Of a stretch of DNA of 64,000 nucleotides, positions 16,001 to 24,200 are shown piece after piece. The notes beneath the pieces were generated by a model. It had not been told where the DNA came from and searched no databases. It saw nothing but the letters and a program-made list of their open reading frames with translations. Position 1 is the stretch's first letter. Each line of letters opens with the position of its first letter. The stretch is from the NCBI GenBank assembly GCA_045651765.1, contig JAZRSY010000008.1, positions 198,051 through 262,050 on the forward strand, given 5' to 3'. The position numbers and the translations under genes were made by a program. Origin of the DNA: SIG565 sp045651765. GTDB lineage: Bacteria > Bacillota > Clostridia > Oscillospirales > Acutalibacteraceae.

Positions 16001-16585
16001 ATGACGCAAGATGAAATGCGGCTTGCGTTACTTAACAGCACAATCAAGATCATTGCAAAAGATGGTCTTGACAAAGCAACAACACGAAGTATTGCGCAGG
16101 CAGCCCAACTAAACGAAGCTTACATTTATCGCCTTTTCAGCGACAAGGAAGATTTGTTCAAAGAAGCTTTTACTTTGCTTGACAATGAATTGGTATCAAA
16201 AATACTGTTGCATTTACCGATCATGTCGGCCAAGGAATTGGACTTTGAAACGAGATGTCGTGCTTTGTTTTTTGCTTGTTGGAAATTCATTCTTAGCAAC
16301 AAGGAAAAATGCCTCAGTTTCATTCGCTATTATTATTCGCCCTACTTCAAAAAGTATTCGTATGATGATCACCAAATAAGGTATCGGAAAGTCATTGAGA
16401 TAATGACACCTGCCTTTCGCCCGAGGGCTAACGTTTGGATGATTTTAAATCACATACTCAATACAATGCTTAATTTTGCTACCAAAGTTTTTAATGGTGC
16501 GATTAGGGATAATGATGACACGAGTGAGCATGTGTTTTTGATTGTTTTTTCATCAATTAAGCCGTACCTAAAAGATTCCCAGTAG
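16001..16585 (+). CDS. TetR/AcrR-family regulator
   Basis: This 194-residue DNA-binding regulator has a canonical N-terminal HTH, about residues 8-53: TIKIIAKDGLDKATTRSIAQ, then NEAYIYRLFSDKEDLF. The ligand-binding C-terminal domain is divergent. AAAGGAG precedes the ATG. It is the first gene of a cluster with SipW 11 bases downstream, so it likely controls the secreted-fibre genes. The inducer is unknown. Confidence 0.9.
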   Translation: MTQDEMRLALLNSTIKIIAKDGLDKATTRSIAQAAQLNEAYIYRLFSDKEDLFKEAFTLLDNELVSKILLHLPIMSAKELDFETRCRALFFACWKFILSNKEKCLSFIRYYYSPYFKKYSYDDHQIRYRKVIEIMTPAFRPRANVWMILNHILNTMLNFATKVFNGAIRDNDDTSEHVFLIVFSSIKPYLKDSQ

Positions 16586-16596
16586 GAGGTGGAGAC

Positions 16597-17172
16597 ATGA
16601 AAAGAGCTGCAGTTCTTAAAAAAGTTTGGGATATTTCATCTTCCATACTTGTAGGAGTGGTTGTACTATTTGCCGTTTTGTTAATCGGCGTGAGACTGTT
16701 TGGTGTGCAGGTTTATTCAGTCATATCTGGCTCAATGGAACCTGAGTATCCTGTTGGCTCGCTGATTTACGTAAAAGAGGTAAAGCCATCCGAAGTACAG
16801 GTTGGAGATGTCATTACATTTGTCCTCTCAAATAAAACACCGGCAACACACCGCGTTATTGCAATAGATAAAGATAATCAGTTGTTCTACACACAAGGTG
16901 ATGCCAACTATCAAATAAATGATGAAACCGGCGAAAAGGTGTATATGGAAGATCCTCCAGTTCATTTCAACAACTTGATAGGAAAACCTGTATTCAAAAT
17001 TCCTGTACTGGGCTACATTGCCTATTACATCCAACATCCGCCCGGCATGTACATTGCGATTGCAGCAGGTGCGATTCTTCTAATACTTGTGTTCCTTCCA
17101 GATCTTTTCAAAAAGGAGAAGAAGGAAACCAAGCGCATCCCCGCAGATGATGGGGACATTAATCAGGGGTAA
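16597..17172 (+). CDS. sipW: SipW-type signal peptidase I
   Basis: This 191-residue ER-type (S26B) signal peptidase has an N-terminal membrane helix (about 14-37), the catalytic Ser46 in VISGSMEP and His85 in ATHRV in place of the bacterial Lys. The Asp-containing box DANYQIND follows, and a second helix is at about 146-168 with a basic tail. Known SipW enzymes process TasA and CalY-type subunits. Here it sits directly before four genes with SipW-type signals, so those are its presumed substrates. AGGAGG precedes the ATG. Confidence 0.93.
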   Translation: MKRAAVLKKVWDISSSILVGVVVLFAVLLIGVRLFGVQVYSVISGSMEPEYPVGSLIYVKEVKPSEVQVGDVITFVLSNKTPATHRVIAIDKDNQLFYTQGDANYQINDETGEKVYMEDPPVHFNNLIGKPVFKIPVLGYIAYYIQHPPGMYIAIAAGAILLILVFLPDLFKKEKKETKRIPADDGDINQG

Positions 17173-17211
17173 CGCCGAAAGGCTCCCAAATATAATAAGG
17201 AGGTTTTTGTC

Positions 17212-17817
17212 ATGAGAAAAAAAACGAAAGCGTTGGCCTTGGCCTTATGTGCGGTGTTACTCGTCGTTACTACTGTATTTGTAACGATGGCGTTCCTCAC
17301 CTCGAAGGACTCGGTCAAAAACACATTCACCGTCGGAAAAGTAACCATAACGCTCGATGAAGCGGACGTGGATAACTCTAAAACCGACACAACCACAGAA
17401 GGCAGAGATAAGGCTAATAAATATCACCTTATTCCTGGCCACACCTATGATAAAGATCCTACTATTCACGTGGCGGACAATAGCGAAGATTGCTGGCTAT
17501 TTGTGACAGTGAAGAACGGTCTTTTGAATGCCGAAGATGCTTCTGGAAACACAATAGCAAAACAGATGGAAGCTAACGGTTGGGAAAAAGTCACTGGTGC
17601 TACAGTAGATGACATTGACGTTTATGCTCATACCGCAAAGCAGAGTGCTGGTGCAGACGTTACTGTATTCAAAAACTTTAAGATTGCTGGAACCACCGAT
17701 GTTTCTCTGTATAAAGATGCTGAAATTGTTGTTACCGCTTATGCAATCCAGGCAGATGGCTTTGCTACCGCTGCCGCAGCTTGGGCTGATGCTGGCGCAG
17801 AAGCACAGGCAAACTAA
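17212..17817 (+). CDS. SipW-dependent TasA/CalY-like secreted subunit 1
   Basis: This 201-residue secreted protein has a SipW-type signal: a basic N-terminus, a hydrophobic stretch, then MAFLTSKDSVKNTFTVGKVTITLDE. The family pattern 'T-x-D...NxFTVGxVxIxLDE' is clear. The mature part contains HLIPGHTYDKDPTIHV followed by CWLFVTVKNG, close to the next gene, so the two are paralogues. It is predicted to be a beta-sandwich fibre subunit. It has no sortase signal and ends in an Ala-rich segment. AAGGAGG precedes the ATG. Confidence 0.85.
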   Translation: MRKKTKALALALCAVLLVVTTVFVTMAFLTSKDSVKNTFTVGKVTITLDEADVDNSKTDTTTEGRDKANKYHLIPGHTYDKDPTIHVADNSEDCWLFVTVKNGLLNAEDASGNTIAKQMEANGWEKVTGATVDDIDVYAHTAKQSAGADVTVFKNFKIAGTTDVSLYKDAEIVVTAYAIQADGFATAAAAWADAGAEAQAN

Positions 17818-17879
17818 TTTGAAATAATGGCAATAGCCTTTATTTATCAAAAAACTCTTGAAGAAAGGAGGCACTGGCT

Positions 17880-18494
17880 ATGAAAAAGAAAGCGATTGTT
17901 GCAGTTGTTGCACTTGTACTTGTACTCTGTTGTGCTGTGGGGGGTACACTTGCTTGGTTGGTTGACTCTACAACCGAGGTCAAGAATACCTTTACCTATG
18001 GAGACATTAACATAAGCTTATGGGAGCATGAACTGAACAAAGATGGTCTTACTCTTAGCACTGATGTATTCACCGGCGAAGAGCAAACCGGTTTCAAGAT
18101 GATCCCTGGAAACAAGATCGAGAAGGATCCTACTGTTACCGTTAAAGCAAACAGTGAAGCATGCTGGTTGTTTGTAAAAGTTGAAAAGTCTTCAAACTTT
18201 GATACTTTCATGACATGCTCTGTTAATACTGCAGAAAATGAATGGAAAGAACTTTCCTCTGCCGCAAGCGGAAACTACAAGGTATACTACCGTGAAGTTG
18301 CTGCAACTACTGTTGACACAGATTTCGCTGTATTGGCGAACGATTCCGTTTCGGTTAAGGATACCGTTACAAAGGATATGCTTAAAGACGGCGTATTCGA
18401 AGCGCCTACTCTTAGCTTTACTGCTTACGCAGTGCAGCGTGATGCTAACATCACTACTGCAGCTCAGGCATGTAACATTGCTATGGGCAAATAA
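17880..18494 (+). CDS. SipW-dependent TasA/CalY-like secreted subunit 2
   Basis: This 204-residue paralogue of the preceding gene shares the signal (GGTLAWLVDSTTEVKNTFTYGDINI), the MIPGNKIEKDPTVTV block and ACWLFVKVEKS. The two also share C-terminal FTAYAVQ/VTAYAIQ strands. One Cys near the mature centre is conserved in both (DCWLF/ACWLF). It is presumably exported by Sec and cut by SipW to polymerise outside the cell. GAAAGGAGG precedes the ATG. It is co-transcribed in the SipW operon. Confidence 0.85.
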   Translation: MKKKAIVAVVALVLVLCCAVGGTLAWLVDSTTEVKNTFTYGDINISLWEHELNKDGLTLSTDVFTGEEQTGFKMIPGNKIEKDPTVTVKANSEACWLFVKVEKSSNFDTFMTCSVNTAENEWKELSSAASGNYKVYYREVAATTVDTDFAVLANDSVSVKDTVTKDMLKDGVFEAPTLSFTAYAVQRDANITTAAQACNIAMGK

Positions 18495-18526
18495 TTTTAC
18501 AATCATTTAGAAAGGACTGTTGACCG

Positions 18527-19264
18527 ATGAAAAAGAAGATTTTGTCGATCTGCCTGGTAGCTGTAATTGCAGTAATGGCAATCACCGGCGCTTCTCTTGC
18601 GTATCTGACCGATACCGACGAGGCAGACAATGTATTCACTGTGGGCAATGTAGCCATTTCGCTTGATGAAAAATTCGAGCAGAATTCTAAACTGATGCCC
18701 GCTGTTCCTGTAAAAGACGAAACCACTGGCAAGACCACTTATAACAACGCTATCACCAAGGAAATCGACGTTGTAAATGATGGTTCCGAAAATGCATATG
18801 TTCGTGTGCATATTGCTATCCCTGCTATGCTCGATAGCGGTTCTGAGGATGAGCCTCAGTATGCTGCTTATAACAACACTCTGCATTTCAATATGTCCGC
18901 TGCATCTGTTGAAGACGGCAAGTGGAACTGGAATGCCGACAAAGACGGTTCTAACTATCCCGGCAACGGCAGCACTTGGAACTGCTATCAGCAGACAATT
19001 GATCGTGTTACCTACAACGTATATGTAGTAACCTATGAAACTGCTCTTGCGAAGGGTGAGATTGCTGATAACGCAATGTACCAGGTATATCTTGATCCCT
19101 CTGTCACTAACGAAACGATTACCGGAATCAATACTGTCTTGGGCGAGAATTGGGAAATCAAGGTTGTTGCTGAAGGAACTCAGGCTGCAGGCTTTGCTGA
19201 TGCTTACACCGCACTGGACGCTTCCTTCGGTGCTCCCGGAACCTACAACCCTTGGGCTGAATAA
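18527..19264 (+). CDS. SipW-dependent TasA/CalY-like secreted subunit 3
   Basis: This 245-residue secreted subunit has the signal GASLAYLTDTDEADNVFTVGNVAISLDE. It belongs to a second subfamily, together with the next gene, defined by NAYVRVHIAIPA, YNNTLHFN and a long Gly/Asn/Trp-rich middle (WNWNADKDG). The C-terminus (FADAYTALDASFGAPG...NPWAE) is also shared. A long reverse-strand frame across it is an antisense shadow. AGAAAGGAC precedes the ATG. Confidence 0.85.
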   Translation: MKKKILSICLVAVIAVMAITGASLAYLTDTDEADNVFTVGNVAISLDEKFEQNSKLMPAVPVKDETTGKTTYNNAITKEIDVVNDGSENAYVRVHIAIPAMLDSGSEDEPQYAAYNNTLHFNMSAASVEDGKWNWNADKDGSNYPGNGSTWNCYQQTIDRVTYNVYVVTYETALAKGEIADNAMYQVYLDPSVTNETITGINTVLGENWEIKVVAEGTQAAGFADAYTALDASFGAPGTYNPWAE

Positions 19265-19288
19265 TTCACCAGAAAGGAATAAAGCACA

Positions 19289-20044
19289 ATGAAAAAGAAA
19301 ATTGTTGCACTTTGCCTTGTTGCTTGCCTGGCAGTAATGGCAATTGCCGGTGCATCTTTGGCTTATTTCACCGCCGAAGATTCCGCTGACAACGTGTTTA
19401 CCATGAAAGGCATTAAAGTTGAAATCAACGAAGAATTTGAGCAGGGTTCTGAACTGATCCCTGGCCTTGACATCAATAAGGATGTTACTGTTTCCAATAC
19501 CGGTACTTCTGATGCATATGTCAGAGTACATATTGCAATCCCTGCAGCACTTGATGATGGCGATCCTTCTTTCGCAGCTTACAACAACTTCCTCCACTTC
19601 AATTTTGAAAACGAGTCTGTTGCTGATGGCCAGTGGAGCTGGATTCCTGAGTACACTGAGGGCGTTGGCTATAAGGGCAACGGCGCAGGCAACTGGAACT
19701 ATTACACCGCCAACATTGATGGCATTGATTATGCCGTATATGTTGTAACCTATCGTACTGCACTTGCTGCTGGCGAAGAGACTGCAACCAAGGCTCTCGA
19801 TAAGGTTTATGTTGATAAAACTGTAGATTGCGAATGGGATGAGGCTAACAACTGCTTCGTTTACACCGATACCAAGGGCAATACCGTTTCTCCTTCTAAG
19901 TTTGCTGATGAGAACGGCAATGTAACCATTAAGGTGTTTGCTGAAGCTGCTCAGACTGCTACTTTCGACGATGCATACGATGCGCTTAACACCGCATTTG
20001 GTACCCCCGGCTCCGAGGGCTACGTTGCTCCTTGGAACAAGTAA
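19289..20044 (+). CDS. SipW-dependent TasA/CalY-like secreted subunit 4
   Basis: This 251-residue close paralogue of subunit 3 has the signal GASLAYFTAEDSADNVFTMKGIKVEINEEFEQGSEL in its first 60 residues. The mature domain has DAYVRVHIAIPAALDDG, YNNFLHFNFENESV and the C-terminal TFDDAYDALNTAFGTPGSEG, then VAPWNK. The two copies look like a tandem duplication. CAGAAAGGA precedes the ATG. A weak hairpin at 20060-20075 follows and may end the first operon segment. Confidence 0.85.
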   Translation: MKKKIVALCLVACLAVMAIAGASLAYFTAEDSADNVFTMKGIKVEINEEFEQGSELIPGLDINKDVTVSNTGTSDAYVRVHIAIPAALDDGDPSFAAYNNFLHFNFENESVADGQWSWIPEYTEGVGYKGNGAGNWNYYTANIDGIDYAVYVVTYRTALAAGEETATKALDKVYVDKTVDCEWDEANNCFVYTDTKGNTVSPSKFADENGNVTIKVFAEAAQTATFDDAYDALNTAFGTPGSEGYVAPWNK

Positions 20045-20059
20045 AAACAGTGGATTAAT

Positions 20060-20084
20060 GGCATAAGGAGATGCCGAGTTTTAT
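20060..20084 (+). terminator. Weak hairpin after subunit 4
   Basis: GGCAT-AAGGAG-ATGCC followed by GAGTTTTAT. The stem is only five bp, so it may only attenuate. Confidence 0.3.
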
Positions 20085-20100
20085 AGGTGAGTAAAAGTCA

Positions 20101-20274
20101 ATGTTAGGTTTTATAGTTGGAGTTTTCGTTGGAGGGACAATTGCATTTCTCGTCTTTGCCATTTTAGGTGTCGCAAAGATGGATGATCGCGATGAGTTCT
20201 CTTGTTCAAAAAATAAAAAAGAAACAAATAAAGAACAATCTGATACGAGGGTAGGTTGCACATTCGATGAATGA
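20101..20274 (+). CDS. Small membrane protein, DUF3789-like
   Basis: This 57-residue protein has one N-terminal membrane helix (LGFIVGVFVGGTIAFLVFA) and a charged cytoplasmic tail. It resembles the tiny DUF3789 proteins common in conjugative elements of Clostridia. TAGGTGAG lies ahead of the ATG. Its stop overlaps the start of the next small gene by eight bases, so they are coupled. It is out of place between fibre genes and suggests a piece of an ICE. Confidence 0.6.
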   Translation: MLGFIVGVFVGGTIAFLVFAILGVAKMDDRDEFSCSKNKKETNKEQSDTRVGCTFDE

Positions 20275-20488
20275 AAATGACTCTGCACTCTATCTCCTTG
20301 TAGGATTGGTTGCATTTGGTTTTCTTATACTTCTCTTGTTTGGATTTGCACAGTTCCTCAACGATTTCTCACAAGAACTGAAATATCTCAATAACGAGAT
20401 AGGACGAACTTCAGGCGAAGAAAGACAGTATTGGATCCGGCGTAGACGGCAATTATGGCTTTCTCTTATCCCGTTTGTCAAATATTGA
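20267..20488 (+). CDS. Small membrane protein, ICE-associated type
   Basis: This 73-residue protein has an N-terminal membrane helix (LYLLVGLVAFGFLILLLFG) followed by a basic amphipathic tail with EERQYWIRRRRQLWLSLIP. The function is not recognised. It overlaps the DUF3789-like gene by eight bases. A paired hairpin region follows before the next TasA-like gene. Confidence 0.55.
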   Translation: MNENDSALYLLVGLVAFGFLILLLFGFAQFLNDFSQELKYLNNEIGRTSGEERQYWIRRRRQLWLSLIPFVKY

Positions 20489-20558
20489 TTAAACCACGTA
20501 TAAGGCTTGGCAGAATCGGCTGCGATTAGTTCTGTTTTGTCTTGATACCTCGCGTACT

Positions 20559-20629
20559 CTGCTCCCTTCGGGGGGCAGGGTATGTATGAATATCTCAAGT
20601 TTTGTTTTGAGGTACTCATACATGCCCTG
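20559..20629 (+). promoter_or_regulatory. Two overlapping, mutually exclusive hairpins
   Basis: Hairpin A: CTGCTCCC-TTCG-GGGGGCAG (20559-20578). Hairpin B: 23-base arms (20576-20598 and 20607-20629) with an 8-base loop, broken only by one mismatch and two G-U type pairs. They share CAG at 20576-20578 and abut, so they compete. This lies 60 bases upstream of the fifth subunit gene and could be an RNA switch or a DNA palindrome of the mobile element. Confidence 0.6.
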
Positions 20630-20688
20630 CATATTGCCAGAGCGATGATAAATATAATCACAGACCTAAGTGCGAAAGGAAATGAACC

Positions 20689-21258
20689 ATGAAGAAAAAG
20701 GTATTTGTCTGTGCGTTTATAGCCGTATGTCTATCTATTGTGGCATACGGTACAACGGCATATTTCTCCTATGAGGATACGGCAACAAATGTAATAACTG
20801 CCGGAGACGTTAAAATCGAATTACAGGAATGGGCTATACCCGATACTGGTGGAGATCCGGTTCCCTTCGAAGATGTCATTGATGTACAGCCTGGTATGGC
20901 GGTATCTAAGATTGTCGAAGTCAAAAACACCGGACATCAGCCGGCTTGGGTTCGTATCTCTGTCGATAAACTGATCCAACTGGCCGAAGGCGTTGAGGGT
21001 GATGTGGATTTATCCTTAATCGAGTTTGATATTAATGATCAGTACTGGATTGAAAAGGATGGTTACTACTACTATTACACTGTTTTGACCCCCGGAAATA
21101 CAACGGAATATATTTTTTCTTCCGTAAAATTTTCTGAGTCCATGGACAATATGTATCAGTACAGCAAAGCAATTATTGAAGTGACGGCGCAGGCCACACA
21201 AGTAGTTCACAATGGCGATTCCGTTTTAGATGCTGTTGGTTGGCCTAAATCTGAGTAA
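20689..21258 (+). CDS. SipW-dependent TasA/CalY-like secreted subunit 5 (divergent)
   Basis: This 189-residue secreted protein has the signal YGTTAYFSYEDTATNVITAGDVKIELQEW, clearly of SipW type. The mature part differs from subunits 1-4: VQPGMAVSKIVEVKNTGHQ, then PAWVRISVDKLI, and a Tyr-rich GYYYYYTVLTPGNTTEYIF. These blocks are also found in the subunit at 26021, so the two may form a third subfamily. GAAAGGAAAT precedes the ATG. The large adhesin starts 17 bases downstream. Confidence 0.82.
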   Translation: MKKKVFVCAFIAVCLSIVAYGTTAYFSYEDTATNVITAGDVKIELQEWAIPDTGGDPVPFEDVIDVQPGMAVSKIVEVKNTGHQPAWVRISVDKLIQLAEGVEGDVDLSLIEFDINDQYWIEKDGYYYYYTVLTPGNTTEYIFSSVKFSESMDNMYQYSKAIIEVTAQATQVVHNGDSVLDAVGWPKSE

Positions 21259-21275
21259 GGAGGAAATAAAGAAAT

Positions 21276-24200
21276 ATGAAAAGATTATCCAAAAATAGAG
21301 TCCTGTCTTTGTTTCTGGCCTTAGTGATGCTGTTCTCGGCATTGCCTTTTAATACGGTTGGAGCAAATGCCAGCACATCTATCGGCGATATTAATCCCAA
21401 TTATGGTTCCGTAATCGGAAACACCGCGCAATTTAACATTGAAGATTCTATTAACTTCCTGATTCATAATGACCCTGAGAATTTTGATTATGATACCGAA
21501 TCAGGCGACTGGGCAAACGAGGAATATTGGATTTGGTATTATGCCGAAGAATCTCAAATTGATTTTCCTGAAAACCTTGAATTAGTTATCACGAATTATT
21601 ACTGGGATTCCGATAGCACAGCTCTTTGGTATAAAGTCGAAGCAGCTCCTGGGCAAACCTTACCGGAAAAACTGGAGCAGTATCCTTGGGTATACCAAAA
21701 CTATACAGAGAATTATGAGGATCCTGAGTTGCTTGAGTTTTACCCTGATCTGCTCAACATCTCAAGCAGCGGGAAAAATTATGTTTTCGATGCAGAAGGC
21801 AATCGGGTTTCTTCAATAACATTCTCCGATTTCAAAGCACAGAAAATATATGCTGATTCTTCCCTACAGGGTTCCGTAAAATATCAGTGGCAAATCTTAT
21901 CTGATGGAGCCTGGATTGATATTAATGGCGGTAATAATGCAGCATTCACGCTATATTTCGGCATGATTGCCAACGCGTTGGATGACAATGCTACAGCAAA
22001 ATTACGCGTTGTATCTACTGCTGGTAGCAAAACCGTTGAAGGAAGTTCAATACTAGTAAAATTCGACCCATCCTATGTTAATGGAGCAACCGCACCAGCA
22101 CTCTATGCTGTACGTTCAGCATCCAATTATGGTGTGAAAGCAACATCTGAAGGAACGGTTAATGTAACAATAAAATATATTTATGGTTCGAACGGCGATA
22201 CTGTTGCCGCAGATCGTATTTATAACATTCAGGAAAATGGTAGTGTTACGGATACGTTCAACCTTCCGGTTATGGAAGGCTATGATGCCTATTTGGGAGA
22301 TGATACGACAAATATTCTCAAATCGTATTCAATTGATCTTTCAAACGTTACTGAGGATGTAGTTATCACTTTTAAGTACTGGCCCGCAAAGGTAAATTAC
22401 ACTGTTATTTATTATTGGCAGAACGCTGAGGATGATGATTACACCGAGCATTATCGTTACACCGCTAGTGACTTTACGGGTAATACTGCAACAATTGATG
22501 ACATTGTTTACGATGGTTTCTATCAGTTGTTATACGAATCTGTTCCTATTGCTTCGGATGGAAGCACTGTCATCGAGGTTTATTACGATCGCTTATATTA
22601 CAAAATGACTTTTGACTTGGATGGCGGATATGGTGTGCAGCCTATTTACGCTCGCTATGGGACTGAAATAGAGGTTCCCAATCCGGTCAAAGCAGGATAT
22701 TCCTTTGTTGGGTGGGATAATATCACCAATGGTACAGGAGATGGAATTGCTGATGTGCTTCCCTCTGAAGTGCCTGCACATCACAGTGCATATGAAGCAA
22801 TTTGGAAAGCAGCTGACACGGCCAAGGTCACTGTTGTGTACTGGGGTGAAAACGCCAATGATGAGAAGTATTCCTATGTGAAGTCTCAGGAAGTTTTTGT
22901 CGCTCCTGGAACTGAGCTTTCTTTTGGTACAGATCAATTGATTTGTATTTTGGATGAACACACTCACGGCGATGGCAATTGTAGTTATAAGTGTAATCTT
23001 AAGGTTCATTCGCACAGCGAAAAATGTTACCAATTTATATGCACGCAAGAAGAGCATAGCCACGTTGACGATTGTTACACATGTTCATACGACAGCCATA
23101 CACACAGCAAAAGTTGTTATTCGAATGTAGGTGATGCGTCTTCTGCTGGTCTTGGAGCGCCCTCCAACCCAGCAAATGGAACAATAGCAAGAAGAGCTTT
23201 GTCCCTGAATGGTAAGGTTATTTATATAGATGGAACTTGGTATCAGTATTCAGGAAACGTTGATGTTGGAGGTACAGCCACTCCTTCTTGCGGAAAAACA
23301 GAAAGTTCTCATACGCACACTGATGATTGCCTTGGATGCGGAAAAACTACACACTCGCACACCAATTATACCGGTTCTTGTTACACACTTTCTTGTGGGG
23401 AAACAGCACATTCGCATAATGCCGATTGTTATTCGTGCGTGCAGCATGAACATAACGATGGTTGTTACTTAAAAACAACAAATATGGATTCTGACTTATG
23501 GACGTATGTAGAATCTGACACAGTCACAGTTGCTGCAGATGGTTCTACAGTCATGAATGTGTACTATGATCGCAAAGAGTTTACTCTTACATTTAAGTAC
23601 AATTATTCAAACCGGAATTATAACTCCACAGAAAGTATTACTGCAAAATGGGGCGAAAACATCGCAACAGAGTATAAAAGTATTGCAGATAATGCGGGAA
23701 GCACTTTCTGGTCCGCTACCACCGATGGTGAAGATCCATATACAAACTATTTCGGTGTTATGCCGACAGCAAGCAAAACATACTATCACCGTGATGCTAA
23801 TGGTAGTTCGGGCACGATGTATTATTACGGACAAGATTTAAACGGTGAGTATACAATTGAACTTTTCAATGTTCCAAATGTTGGAGGATATTCTGTCACA
23901 GACGAGGATAGATATCAGTTTGAAGGATTTACCTATCATCACGGTACCAGCAATAAATCTAGTTGTAGTGGAGCTGAATTTTATTACACACGTAACAGCT
24001 ATACACTTGAATTCAGTAACGGCGAAGACATTGTAAGAACGAACGGGGTTCTGTATCAAGCTAACCTTGGAGGATACGATTTCACCCCCGAGGTTCCCTC
24101 CTTCTACGAGCCCGGCTCGGTAAAATTTGCAGGTTGGTATCAGAATCCGGAATGCACGGGAGATCAGTTTGTCTTATCTGATCATACTATGCCGGCAACA

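Noticed and set aside
18503..19597. 364-codon reverse-strand open frame
   Set aside because: It lies wholly antisense to two clear SipW-type genes, has low-complexity Ser/Ile/Gly content and no ribosome site. It is an antisense shadow.
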